Positions 33,566-45,190 of a stretch of DNA of 64,000 bases are shown here, one piece after another. Source of the stretch: Glebionis coronaria (lineage: Eukaryota > Streptophyta > Magnoliopsida > Asterales > Asteraceae). A program made the position numbers and the translations under genes. The stretch lies in assembly GCA_025667525.1 (NCBI GenBank), contig CM046878.1, positions 102,625,237 through 102,689,236 on the forward strand. Direction: 5' to 3'. The notes under the pieces were generated by a model. It ran no database searches and was not told where the DNA came from. It worked only from the letters and a program-made list of their open reading frames with translations. Every line of letters begins with the position of its first letter. Position 1 is the first letter of the stretch.

Positions 33566-35290
33566 GGGGCAAAGGCTGAATTTATGTAACGTATTTGTTC
33601 AAATTAACTAATATACGCAAGATACTTTTTTTATTCCAGACCTACGCAACATACTTTCAAATACTTACTAATCTACGTAATATTGACTAAAATATGACTT
33701 GTTTGACCGGTTACCACTTAGAAAAGTTACAGTTTGGTCCTTTGGTCTGCGTGGACTTCTACCGTTAGTCCTTTGACATTCGTTTCATTAGAAAACTTAG
33801 TAATGATACCTTAACTTAAATACACGAATTTTTATACAAGTTTTTATACAAACTTTTATACGTGTTATTATATACACGTTTTTATACGCGAGAAATTCTG
33901 AACTTAGACAGATGATTTTAGCGTCAAAACTGATCTCGTAGACTCCGAAAATCTCACGTTAAGTCAATGTATACGTTCTTTACAACTTTCATGTTTTATG
34001 TTTTTCATGAAAAAGACATTTAGATGGTCGAAACCCCGATTTAAAACTATGACAGCAATACTAGTATTTTCGGTAATCAAGTAAATCCGAATTTCGACGG
34101 TCTCGGTTAGTGCTAAATACTTATCTTTAAATCTCTAAACCTATCAATGACTAAATATAGACATTCTATACGTAAAATGTTACAAAACAAAGTGTAAAAC
34201 TTATAAAAATAATAGTATGATAAAACTGGTTACTCGAAAAACTTCTCGTTTAAAATTAAACTCAAACACAAAACACGCGTCTAAAAATGTGTATCGTAGT
34301 GTGTATACAAACGTGTATAAAAGTTGTATAAAAACGTGTGTATAAAACTGTGTGTTTAAAATGCGTAAAAAAACATTTATATAATTGCGTAAAAACGTGA
34401 GTATATAAATGTTTTTTACGTTTTTTTATACACACAGTTTTATACACTTTTTATACACTCGTTTCTATACACGTTTGTATATACACACTTCGATACATAT
34501 TTTTAGACGCATGTCATTGGAACAGGTGCTCATTGCCTGGGGCTTGGTCCTTGGGGAAGGGCCAGTCGGCACCAAAAGGTGCACGGGGTCAGAGTTTTCC
34601 CGCCGATTTAAACCTTTTGGAGAATTTTTCATTTTTATCATACTACTATCTTTATAAGTTTTAAACTTTATTTAGAATATTTTTTATATATAATGTATAT
34701 AATTAGTCACTGATAGGTTTAGAGACTTAAACGTAAGTTTTTAGCACTAAATGAGACAGTCGAAACCCAGATTTACTTAATTACCGAAACTACTAGTATT
34801 GATGTCACAATTTAAATCGAGGTTTCGACCATTTAAATGTCTTTTTCATGAAAAACATAAAACATGAAAGTTGTAGAGAACGTATACATTGACTTAAGGT
34901 GAGATTTTTGGAGTCTACGAGATCAGTTTTGACGCTAAAATCATCTGTAAAAGTTCAGAATTTCTCGCGTATAAAAACGTGTATATAATAACACGTATAA
35001 AAAGTTTGTATAAAAACGTGTATAAAAATTCGTGTATTTAAGTTAAGGTATCATTACTAAGTTTTCTAATGAAAAGAATGTCAACGGACTAACGGTAGAA
35101 GTCCATGCAGATCAAAGGATCAAACTATAACTTTTCTAAGTGGTAACCGGTCAAACAAGTCACATTTTGGTCAATATTGCGTAGATTAGTAAGTACTCGA
35201 AAGTATGTTGCGTAAGTCTGGAATAAAAAAAGTATCTTGCGTACATTAGTTAATTTGAACAAATAAGTTATATAAATTCAGCCTTTCCCC
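33566..35290. mobile_element. Foldback (Mutator-like?) element inside HPA
   Basis: 1.7 kb that is one long inverted repeat: the left end GGGGCAAAGGCTGAATTTAT matches the reverse of the right end. Similarity continues inward for roughly 800 bp per arm, meeting near 34396 at the TTTATATAA... centre. The right arm has about 115 bp of extra GC-rich DNA (about 34510-34625) absent from the left. Flanks are poly(A) (8 and 6 A), so a TSD cannot be read. No transposase. HPB lacks it. Confidence 0.75.
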
Positions 35291-37124
35291 AAAAAAGATA
35301 TTTATTACAAGATAATTGTTTGATACGCATATACTGGCTCTATTTGATGGTATTACAATATTATGTTATATGTTATTAGACAACATCTTAAAATAATATT
35401 ATAATTTCGCATCCTGCTACATGCTACAAACTAGACTCTTCTATATTACAATGGGATAAGAGACTAAAATAAAGGTACACCTTAACCGAACATAATATTT
35501 CATTGACCAATTAATGATTAAGATATTTATGGGTGACCGAATCTTTTGCGAATTATTTTCGATCATACATCGTTATGCGATACTATCTCTTGCGAACTAT
35601 TTTCGGTAATGTATAAAAAAAACTTTATTATATTTGTTTTTCACTTACTAAGGGTTTAAAAGTAAGTATTGATTTCTTAAATCGATATGTAAAACAAAAC
35701 AAAAATTTGCAAATCTTTTATATAGTTAAAGATATGGCCTATTAGTAAAATATTCTATATTCCCGTATATTCGTAACATACTTTTGCAAATCATAGCAAA
35801 TATTACGTTTTAAAAAAAAGGTGATCTAGTTTCTCTACGGGTGGGACGTGATCTATTATCTTATTTGTGTAGAGAATATTTAACATCCTTATACTATTCT
35901 CCACCGTTGCAAAGTGTGACCTATAACATACAATTGGTATGGAGCATAAAAAAAATTGCCTTCTAATCATACAATATGTATACCTTGAAGCTAACGTTGA
36001 CATGTATTTTGTCAATATATTGCTATAGCTTGTGTGAACATATATCTTTATGTCTTTTCTGGACATATATCTTTTTATATTCACGGCCTTTCGATTCATT
36101 TATCCGTGGTAGTCCATACGGTCGAGGTTTTTTTTTTCGCGGTCGTGGTATGTCCAATCGCGCTCGTGCGCATGTTTGTGCATATTTTATTTTTTAAACT
36201 ACGGTGATTAGCCGCGTCCTTTCACGTTAGTCCTTGTATTCAGAGATATTACTAATAAAAAATATTATGCATATTTTTTAAATTTGGCAAAGGTATATTC
36301 TTATATTTTTTAAATGGATAATATATTATCCAAATCTTTTAAAATTAGGTAATAAAATAGTACATACACTTTTAAACTAACAAAAGATATTATCTATATT
36401 TTTTATGCTCAAAAATCTTATCAATATTTTTTATATTAATAAAAAATATTACGTATATCTTTTAAATCGATAAGATATATTACATATATTTTTTAAATAA
36501 TATGTTTATCATTCGCGGTCATGGTACGTCCATCTGTGCTAGTCCGTACACTCGGATATCTTCTGCCTACGGGCGTACATGTACTTATCGTTCCAAGGCG
36601 GAATAAGAGGATTGAGTGAACCTAATAATTCAACTTGTCGTGTAAGAGGGATGCAAACCCAACGACCACAAATCATGTATCCTTGTTAGACACCTTGCTA
36701 TCAAGACGTTGTAGTAAGTTACGCAAACCACATGACTCATGACGGACTTGCAAAAGACACACTGTGCACGTCTAACAATATTTTGTCAAAACTTTGACCG
36801 TCCTTATGGTAGTAGCGGTACGCCGCACGTAATAGCATAACGCATACCATAAGTTAGTTAAGATACGTCTTATACTATGTGACAATTCGCGGTTATGACA
36901 CGATCCATCCACGTTGGTTCGCACGTTCGAACCTAATTTCTATCTTTTGTACGCATCTATGGTACGTCCATTCGCGTTGGTCTATGCGACCGTAAATTTT
37001 TGGATACTTGATTAAGTTTAATACTACTAATCGAGTGTAGCACCATTAAACTTGGGGGAATACCAGGGTATACTAATACCACTATTTATCTGCACGTCAC
37101 ACAAATATCTTTGGATATATTCCT
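35291..37124 (+). other. HPA internal non-coding region with dyad modules
   Basis: AT-rich with repeated (T/A)AT(A)TTTTT blocks. GC-rich modules of the form CGCGG..ATGG.....CCAT..CGCG lie near 36104-36170, 36509-36545, 36887-36925 and 36953-36985. Corresponding modules are in HPB. A TTAAACTTGGGGGAA purine tract near 37047 is also shared. No coding sequence recognised. Confidence 0.6.
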
Positions 37125-38690
37125 TTGCCGCAGAAGTCCGCCTTCTGCCGGATTATTCCTTTGCCATGGAAGTATCTCTTCCATTGTCTTAATCCTTCGC
37201 CGCGGAAGTACTCCTTTCGCGCGCTTGTTTCTGCGCCATGGAAGTATCTCTTCCATTGGCTTATTCCTTCGCAGTGGAAGTACTCCTTCCGCGCGCTTGT
37301 TTCTGCGTCATGGAAGTATCTCTTCCATTGGCTTATTCCTTCGCCGCGGAAGTACTTCTTTCGCGCGCTTGTTTCTGCGTCATGGAAGTATCTCTTCCAT
37401 TGGCTTATTCCTTCGCAGCAGAAGTACTCCTTCCGCGCGCTTGTTTCTGCGTCATGGAAGTATCTCTTCCATTGGCTTATTCCTTCGCCGCGGAAGTACT
37501 CCTTCTCCGCGCTTGTTTCTGCGCCATGGAAGTATCTCTTCCATTGGCTTTTTCCTTCGCAGCGGAAGTACTCCTTCCGCGCGCTTATTTCTGCGCCATG
37601 GAAGTGTTTCTTCCATTGGCTTATGCCTTTGACACGGAAGTATCTCTTCCGTTGGATTAATCATGCGCCGTGGAATTATTCTTCCACGTGCTCGTTATCT
37701 TTCGCCATGAAAGTATTCTTCCACGTGCTCATTATCATTCGCCGTGGAAGTACTCTTTCACGTGCTTACTATCTTCGCCGTGGAAGTATCTCTTCCACGT
37801 GCTCATTATTTTCGCCGTGGAAGTATCTCTTCCACATGCTTATTCTCTTCGACCGTGGAAGTAACTCTTCCACGTGCTCATTATCTTCGCCATGGAAGTA
37901 TCTCTTCCACGAGCTTACTATCTTCGCCATGGAAGTATCTCTTCCACGTGCTCATTATCCTTCGCCGTGGAAGTATCTCTTCCACGGGCTTATTGTCTTC
38001 GCCGTGGAAGTACTCCTTCCACTGGCTTATTGTCTTCGCCGTGGAAGTATTCCTTCAACGTGCTTATTATCTTCGCCGTGAAAGTAATTCTTCCACTAAC
38101 ATATTATCTTTGCCGTGGAAGTATCTCTTCCATGTGCTCATTATCCTTAGCCGTGGAAGTATCTCTTCCACGTGCTTATTGTCTTCGCCGTGGAATTCCT
38201 CCTTCCACTGGCTTATTGTCTTCGCCGTGGAAGTCCTCCTTCCACTGGCTTATTGTCTTCACCGTGGAAGTACTCCCACTGGCTTATTGTCTTCGCCATG
38301 GAAGTATTCCTTCCACGTGCTTATTATCTTCGCCGTGGAAGTAATTCTTCCACTAGCGTATTATCTTTACCATGGAAGTATCTCTTCCACGTGCTTATTA
38401 TCCTTCGCCGTGGAAGTATCTCTCCCACGTGCTTATTGTCTTCGCCGTGGAAGTACTCCTTCCACTGGCGCATTCTTTTTGAAACGGAATTACTCCTTCC
38501 GTTGGCTCATTATCTTTGCCGTGGAAGTACTCCTTCCATTGGCTAATTATCATTCGTCGTGGAAGTACTCCTGTTGGCTCGCTGTCTTCGCCGCGTATGT
38601 ACGTCTTTCGCCGGCTCGTTATTCATGTCACGGAAGTACGTCTTCCGTTGGCTCATATATTTGCTGCGGAAGTACGCCTTCCGAGACGAA
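37125..38690 (+). repeat. Tandem hairpin array of HPA (about 40 units of ~37 bp)
   Basis: Each unit has a stem of 6-8 bp with a 5-nt loop, e.g. GTGGAAG-TATCT-CTTCCAC, joined by a spacer such as GTGCTTATTATCTTCGCC. The stem sequence differs by block: CAGAAG/CTTCTG first, then alternating ATGGAAG/CTTCCAT and GCGGAAG/CTTCCGC, then ACGGAAG/CTTCCGT, then mostly GTGGAAG/CTTCCAC, and at the end ACGGAAG/CTTCCGT and CGGAAG/CTTCCG. Arms change together in most units. The long overlapping open frames here (e.g. 37125-38081) come from the period and are not taken as genes. Confidence 0.9.
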
Positions 38691-39201
38691 TTTCTTTGCT
38701 CGGCCATTTGAGTGATTTTTCCAAAGTTGATATTGTTTGACCGTAGTTAGACGGAGTCTTATCAACTACGTTTTAGTTCGAGAAAAGACGTAAAGAATTT
38801 TGGAAAATCATTGTCAAATGTTGTGGCCGCAAGACGGATATAATATCCGCATAAACATAGCATAGAAGTATTCGAGCACACCCACCCGTCTTACGTACAC
38901 GGGTTCCCCATTTCTTTCGACGTAGATACGCTTACAGGTAGCGAATATGGAGTAAAGTCTAGTAACCTTGGTGACAACCACACATACTAGACTTGGGGGA
39001 CATGATGACGTATAGCGGCTTCGCTCACTATTCGCAACCCCAACCCATCATCTTTTTGCTAAAGGTAGCCCATTTAAGAGTCGAGCCATATGTTACGGAC
39101 GACCCACGAGGATGTCCTAAGCAACAAGCCGCACGCGGTTGTTAGTGAGCGTGATACACTAATGAGTCTAGCATAACATGATCATGGACCATATCATACT
39201 A
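38691..39201 (+). other. HPA region between hairpin array and purine tract
   Basis: No gene. It contains a near copy of the polypurine tract and LTR start (ACTTGGGGGACATGATGACG, near 38991) about 210 bp upstream of the real one. Confidence 0.55.
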
Positions 39202-39213
39202 GACTGGGGGACA
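39202..39213 (+). promoter_or_regulatory. Polypurine tract of HPA
   Basis: GACTGGGGGACA directly precedes the 3' LTR start TGTCGACG. Confidence 0.75.
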
Positions 39214-39491
39214 TGTCGACGTACAGTCGGTAATGGGCCAGGCCCACGGCCCATACACACCTTACTTATCCTACAAGTCTCATTAAAAACAGGTTCTCTC
39301 TCTCTTAACCACACCTCATATACAATATATCGACCGAATACTAACTTGACCTTCGAAGGTGGACCCCGAGGCTCCAGCCTCGGGTCCACGTCTAACCGGT
39401 TTACCTTTGTTTGTAGCATTACTCAGGACCGGGGAAGACGATTAACGGCTCAGGAGAGTCGTCGAGCCAGTCCAACCAAACTATACTTGCA
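39214..39491 (+). repeat. 3' LTR of HPA, lacking the TATA segment
   Basis: Collinear with the 5' LTR except for a deletion of about 33 bp (after CCTACAAG, near 39280) that removes the TATA box. The right end is blurred (CTTGCA near 39491). Confidence 0.8.
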
Positions 39492-40106
39492 ACTGATACC
39501 CTAGTAAGGGCACATGAATTCATCTAGTCATGCCGGCTTTAGGCGTGGGTGACTAAGTTAAGGGGTCGGTGTCATGAGCTTAATACAATTCTATAGCTAT
39601 TGCTATATGCCTGAACGCTTGACTAATAGATTGTGTGCACGGCAATTCTATTAAATGATCTTTTTGATTTTTCTCTTGTGTTCAAATGATGATTTTGAAA
39701 ACCTATAGACTCGCTCAACCGTTCTGTTGATGATTTTAAGCATGTATTTCAGGTGATTGAAGTGGATTGCTGATGGAGCTTGCTGGAGAAGGATTGCGGA
39801 TTGCTTTTGTGGTGATTGGTCTAAAACAGATTTCTTTCCCTTTTGTCATAAAAATAATAATGTACGGTCATGTACTTTAGTAAATTGTTTGTTGATTTGA
39901 TAAAATCTATGGGGACCTAAATGTGACTCTAATATTTCTAAAATTGTTTTACTTGGGATTGAAGGTATTAGACAATGGTTAAATTATATCCTTTTATATT
40001 TCAAATGTACGATTCTGAGATCGTTTAAACTGTTTTGTGTAATGATGTTTGAGTTTAGCACCCAAATGTGTATTTCCGCTACGCATTGTAATTTGGGGGT
40101 GTTAGA
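39492..40106 (+). repeat. Chromovirus-like 5' LTR, second part
   Basis: It continues the LTR broken at 33092 and ends GGGGGTGTTAGA (a changed CA end) just before the primer site. Confidence 0.6.
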
Positions 40107-40109
40107 GAT

Positions 40110-40122
40110 TGGTAATCAGAGC
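40110..40122 (+). promoter_or_regulatory. Primer binding site, tRNA-Met type, with an extra base
   Basis: TGGTAATCAGAGC resembles TGGTATCAGAGC with one A inserted, as used by chromoviruses and copia elements. Confidence 0.6.
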
Positions 40123-41364
40123 TTTTTAGTTATAGCGAATTATGTAGATTTTGAAAAATGTCCTAAACTATAACTTTGGTGTCGCAAATATTTTACAAAA
40201 GCACGCAACTTCTCCGCAAGGCTCCGGTAAGATTATTTGTTTTGTATTTTTTTATAGTTAAATGTATCCCTTAAAACTGAAATGATTTTTAGAGTATTTA
40301 TTAAGTAAATGATGTATTGATGATGTATTGATGTTGTTGAAAGTACACTGAGTACTTCTTAACGTAATTTTCTTTATGTAATGCATATGTATATAATTTT
40401 AAATAATGACCTTATATACTGCTGAGGGCCTAGGATAGTAGACCAGATGTTGAACGATTTTACAACTGATTTCTCGCGACTTGTATCGGGTATGAGAAAG
40501 TTTGATTAGCAGATGTATGATAGATATGTGGTAAAAACTGGTGTGATTAGAAGGTTGATGTGAAAGAAAAGTTGTTTTAAAGGTTTTAGCTGGTATGTGG
40601 AGAATTGAGTTTGTTAGGACTTGGAAGATGGATGAGATTGCTAGTCTTAGATTGATTGTGATGAATTTGTGTGCTTAAATTGAAAGGTTTAAAGAGAAGT
40701 AGGTAAGTTTTGAAAGGATGAGTGAGTGGGAGCCTTATGTGAGATCAATTCTGAGTCAAGCTTGGAAGTTTAGGAATGTTGAAAGTCATACTAAGACTTG
40801 CCTTGTGATTAATCTGCCGTGTAGGAGTGAGTATTTGGATTCCGAGAGTGAGCTCCCATCATGTTAGGGATTCAACTTTGAAGTGCGAAGAGGGAAATAG
40901 ATGAGTGTGATGAAGCTGACAGCAATATTAAGGAGAATGAGGAGCCGGTGTCTAAGGAACTAATTGAGTGATGGATTTCTTTGTATCTTATTTTCTTTTT
41001 GTGATCGAACTTATTTAAACCTTGTGTCGTAGCATTGTGATGGAACTTATTATATTTTAAGTTTGTTCGGTAGATGATTGTAGTGATAAACATTGCCACT
41101 ATCTTGTTGAATCCCCAACCTAATCTGAATTACCCTCATGATCTATGATGTGCCTTTAATAACTCTTTTGAGTTTTGGTTGATGAACCGTTGTAGTTATG
41201 TTGTTTGTGCATGTAGTATCCATGAGATGTCATGATGAAGAATTCTTCTTTTATCTTGATATGTATACTTATCATGTTTCTTTCTTCTGTGATGATGGAA
41301 GAAGGAGTAAGGGAATAATATTTCTGTCATTAGTAGATCGCTATGTGACTAAGTTTCTTGAAAT
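40123..41364 (+). other. Chromovirus-like leader, heavily degraded
   Basis: No intact frame. Short stretches may be decayed coding sequence, but I could not assign them. Confidence 0.35.
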
Positions 41365-41905
41365 ATGTCGCCAAAGCTAACAACTGCTACTGTTAACACT
41401 GTGATCGAGCAAGTTATCGCTAGGACACATGAAGCTGATCGTGCTGCAAGGAATCAAAATGCTGGGGTTAGTTATGGTGGAGATAATGGTGCTGTAGATG
41501 ATGTTGTTGAGAATAATGATGATGCTGCTGAGAATAATGATGATGCTGCTAAGAATAACGAGGGTTGTTACTGTTCTGCAAGTTCAAGAGTGTGTACTTA
41601 TGTTAGTTTTTGGAAGTGTGGTTCTACGCAGTTTTGTGGTATTAGTGGTGCATTAGAATTACATAGGTGGATTGATAAGAAAGAGAGTACTTTTGAGATT
41701 ATTGGGTGTTCAGAAATTAATAAGGTGAAATCTGCTACTGCTATATTTCAGGATGGCGCACTAAGATGATGGAATAACCAAGTGACTACTTAAGGATTGG
41801 TTGTGGCTAATGGTAAGACATAGACCGTGATGAAAGGACTATTGACTGCTAGGTTTTGTCCAGAGGAGGAACTAGGACAGTTGGTATCCGAATTGAGAAA
41901 ATTCG
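41365..41905 (+). pseudogene. Degenerate chromovirus gag
   Basis: ORF from 41365 with an acidic Asn-rich repeat (ENNDDAAENNDDAAKNN), then KCGSTQFCGISGALELHRWIDK and AIFQDGALR, matching the start of the chromovirus gag core (pattern F.G..GA....W). A TGA at 41767-41769 and later stops follow. GP2 cuts it at 41906. Assignment rests on this short core only. Confidence 0.6.
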
Positions 41906-43871
41906 TGTTAAGGTAATAAGTGTGAAAACACTTATCCTTTTACCACTTAATTATAATAATAACCAAGCCAAAACGTGTATTTTATGTCGTAAATGTCGGA
42001 ATTATGCGTGGTTTGTGTTTTTGTTGTGATTTAGGACCAAAATGTGAAAAGGGAAGAAAACATGGGCTTTCACGGGCTTTTATCGAAGAAAAAGACAAAA
42101 GACGAAGTCAAAAGATCAAGAGTGCAAAAAGAACGGAAGTCCAAGGCCTATTCTAAAGATTTTATCGAAGAAAAAGTCTAAAGACGAAAGTTTAATGAAG
42201 CCGAAGAACTCAAGTTTAATTAATGAAGAAATTACAAGACGAGTTTAATTAATCCCGAGACAAAGTCGAAAAAGTCAAAGAATTTAGAAGAAGAAAAGAC
42301 GAGAAAGAAAGAAAGAAGGAAGCTTCCAACACATGCTAACCTTCTCCCTAATCACCTATAAATACCCTCCTAATATCACATTAGGAGGTGTTTGCTAAAT
42401 TGACAACTTAGTCTTTCCACCTTTATTTTTTCATGTCATTTATTTACTTGTCAATTTACATTCCTTGTCTTGCACCTTAAATTTGTAAGTCCTTTAATTT
42501 TTACTTTTAAATGTTGTTGAATCTTTAATTTTAATCAAGTTTTTATATTAATCTCTCATTCTACCTTTTTTATTTTTGTTAATCTTTATGTTTATGTGCT
42601 TATTGTTATGCTTATTTGATTGTTTGTTATGCATTTATGTTTTTGATTGTGTTGGATTATTGATTTTATAGCTTATTGTGTGTTTGATTTGATTTTAGTT
42701 AAGTGTTTTTATTAGTTTATTTTATTAACAGTTGATTTTTATTATTTAGATTAATTAGTGTTTTTAAAGTTTTTGATTTGTGGTTGAATTAGTTTTTCTT
42801 AAAAGTGTTTTAGATTAAGTTTTGGTTATTTGCTTATTTGATATTTCCTTATTTGTAGCTTATTTTCTGATTTTTAGTTTTTACTGTAACTGTTTATCTG
42901 AGTTTTCACTTCTTCGCATTAGGGTTTATTATTCCGAAGATCTCCCTTTTTCTGAAATATTTTTCTTGAAATTGTTCATTTCTCTGAATTTGTTTTCTCT
43001 GAAATTACTTCATTATTCCGAAAATTTTGATTTCTCTGAAATTAGTTAATCTTCCGAAAAAGATCAAAACTCTGAAAAAGTTGATTTATCAGAAAATCCT
43101 TCTTTTTTCGAAAAAAACACAAAAGTCTGAGAAAGAGTAAAGTTCCGAAAAAAGCTAAAAGTTCTGAAATCATTTTTCTAAAAAAAAAGTTGCGAAGAAA
43201 TAAAGATTCAGAAGAAAACTGTATATATTGCGGAAAAGGGTACCTGCTAGCTTCTTACTATCTCCCGCCAAATTAAGCTACTAGGCTGCTAGCTTGAGCT
43301 AGCTGCCTGCTAGCTTGTTTATTTATACTATTGTTCCGTAATTGTTTAGTTTAATCTGAAAGTTGTTTCGATTTTTATTCTGAAAGTCACGTATTTTTAG
43401 TTGAATTTTTTGTCAATTTTTAGTATTATTAATTTTTTTGTAAAGTTTAAGTTTTATCTTTTATTTAGTACCCGCTTTAGGTTTTGCCTCGTTTAGCTTT
43501 AAAGTACCATCTTAGTTTTATTCTCTCCTTTTTCATTAAGTAAACTTTATTTTCGAGTCGATAGTTAATTTCGTCTTTTAGTTTTATTTTTATTAATTGT
43601 TTCATTTTCATATTTGTTTTTAATCATCGTTTATTTACTTTTCGTCAAACTTTAATTAATTTACTTTCAAAGTCTTAATTTCGTACCATTTACTTTTTAA
43701 TTACTTTTAGCTTATTTACCTTGCCTTTTACTTTAAAGCCTTGCAATTTTATTTTAAACAACAACCAAACCTTTTCTTTTCCACCAAAAGACGACAGAGT
43801 CGCACTTTTAACCAGTAATCAATTCGAATTGAATCGAGACGAACAAAGAACCTAATAAATTCATACTTTCA
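41906..43871 (+). repeat. 5' LTR of GP2
   Basis: 1966 bp, from TGTTAAGG to ACTTTCA. A TATA box (cctataaatac, near 42355) lies next to AGGAGG/CCTCCT inverted repeats. U5 has a run of TCTGAAA / TTCCGAAA motifs (about 42890-43200) and a palindrome-rich GCTAGC block (43246-43318). Confidence 0.75.
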
Positions 43872-43873
43872 AA

Positions 43874-43888
43874 TGGCACCGCTGCCGG
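43874..43888 (+). promoter_or_regulatory. Primer binding site of GP2
   Basis: TGGCACCGCTGCCGG, one base off the Athila site (GCGCC to GCACC), 2 bp after the LTR. Confidence 0.8.
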
Positions 43889-44126
43889 CTCTTTTCGTGA
43901 AGATTAACGGTTTTCTGTGAGAGACGCGTTGAATTTTGGGATCCGTTCATTCGTGAACGTTATTTTTCTTGCTTCAAAATTTCAAAAATCCATAAAAATT
44001 AAAAATTGTTAATAATCCATAAAAATTAAAAAATTTCAAAAATCCAAAAATATTTATATTTATATTTACACGTACATATATATTCTCTATTTCTTTGGTA
44101 TCTTTTTCTTTTGCTTTTGCAGGTGT

Positions 44127-45190
44127 ATGCGTACTAGATCTTCATCTTATTCAGAGCCCGAGACTCGTGAAGATTTAGATATGGCTGGTGTGCACAACAA
44201 CAATAATCCACCCCACCCCAACATGAATAACAACAACAATGTTCCCCCACCCGACCTTCGAACGATGGAGGAGCTTTGTCAACCTACGATAAACGGACGA
44301 GGAGGACCCATTGCGCCGATGCAAATCAGGGCTCCAGAGTTTTCGTTGAAGCATCACATGATCCAACAAGTTCAAAACACTTGTCCATTTCGCGGATTGC
44401 CGGATGATGATGCCAACAAACACCTCGACAAATTCATTACCGTTACTCAAAGCATGAAGTTGCCCAGGGTTACTATGGATTTTCTTCGCCTTCACCTATT
44501 TCCACACACCTTATCCCACCATGCCGAAAAATGGTTTGATCGTCTTCCGAAGAATTCAGTTCATACTTGGGATGAGATGACTCAACGCTTTTTGTCGCGC
44601 TACTTTCCACCATCCATGGTCATGAGCCTTCGAAATCAAATTAGTGGATTTACACAAGAACCTGATGAATCACTTTTTGATGCTTGGGAACGATATAATG
44701 TTTTGATCGATCGATGTCCAAACCACAACATGCTCCCCGTTACCTTAATTGATACTTTCTACAATGGTCTAACTTTTCGTGACCGTGATACGATTAATGC
44801 AGCCGCCAGTGGCATATTTATGAAAAGAAGACCCGAGGAGTGTAGAGAGCTTATTGAGAACATGACTACTCACCACAAAAATTAGGATTCATCCGCATCT
44901 TCAAAAAAATAACCCGAGAGTCAATGTTTCTTCTACTTCTTCAAACCCTGATATCACCGAATTGACCCGCGCAATGGTCAAAATGAGCAAAAATATACAA
45001 CTCTTGGCTACAAATCAACAACAAAAAGTTAAAACTGTAGCAATTTCTTGTGAGATTTGCGGGGGTCCTTATTCATACACCGATTGTCCTTCTACTCATG
45101 ACAATCCGGAAAACGTGTATGCGGCTCATGGTAACTATTCAATGGAAAACTACCAAGCCCGACCTCAAGGTGATCGTAACTTGCTAAGTT
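44127..45190 (+). pseudogene. GP2 gag, first part
   Basis: ATG at 44127 (MRTRSSS) lies 238 bp after the primer site. The core motifs KWFDRLPKNSVHTWDEMTQ, RNQISGFTQEPDESLFDAWE and DTFYNGLTFRDRDTINAAAS are Athila-type. Frame 44127-44885 ends in TAG; a shift in an A-run near 44906-44912 leads into the frame that continues to 45190. The knuckle is CEICGGPYSYTDC, with Tyr where family members have His, so zinc binding is probably lost. At 45190 the SIRE element breaks the codon, and the frame resumes in phase at 60410. Confidence 0.85.
45186..45190. other. Target-site duplication AAGTT, left copy
   Basis: Matches 60405-60409 exactly; it defines the SIRE insertion and puts the two halves of GP2 gag back in frame. 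Confidence 0.97.

Larger units (their letters stand above)
33092..39491 (+). mobile_element. HPA: non-autonomous LTR element carrying a hairpin array
   Basis: 6.4 kb with LTRs of 310 bp (33092-33401) and about 278 bp (39214-39491), a Tat-like primer site and a purine tract, but no protein-coding region that I can recognise. It holds a foldback transposon (33566-35290), several CGCGG...CCGCG dyad modules (36100-36990) and a 1.6-kb tandem array of hairpins (37125-38690). A second, partly deleted copy (HPB) is in the SIRE element on the opposite strand. Primer site and LTR ends tie it to Tat-type elements, which may mobilise it. I saw no clear TSD (GTGGT on the left). Confidence 0.8.
31058..41905 (+). 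mobile_element. Chromovirus-like (Tekay/Del type) gypsy element, 5' part, nested in Athila
   Basis: A long LTR begins TGTGAAAACCC at 31058. HPA is inserted in it (33092-39491), and the LTR ends near 40106 before a tRNA-Met type primer site. A degenerate gag follows until GP2 breaks it at 41906. The TSD expected at the far end is CCATT (31053-31057). Removing HPA leaves an LTR of about 2.65 kb. Confidence 0.75.

Noticed and set aside
37111..38740. Several long open frames over the hairpin array (up to 323 codons) on one strand
   Set aside because: Repeats of a period close to a multiple of three keep frames open in all phases; the peptides are low-complexity echoes of the unit and match no family.
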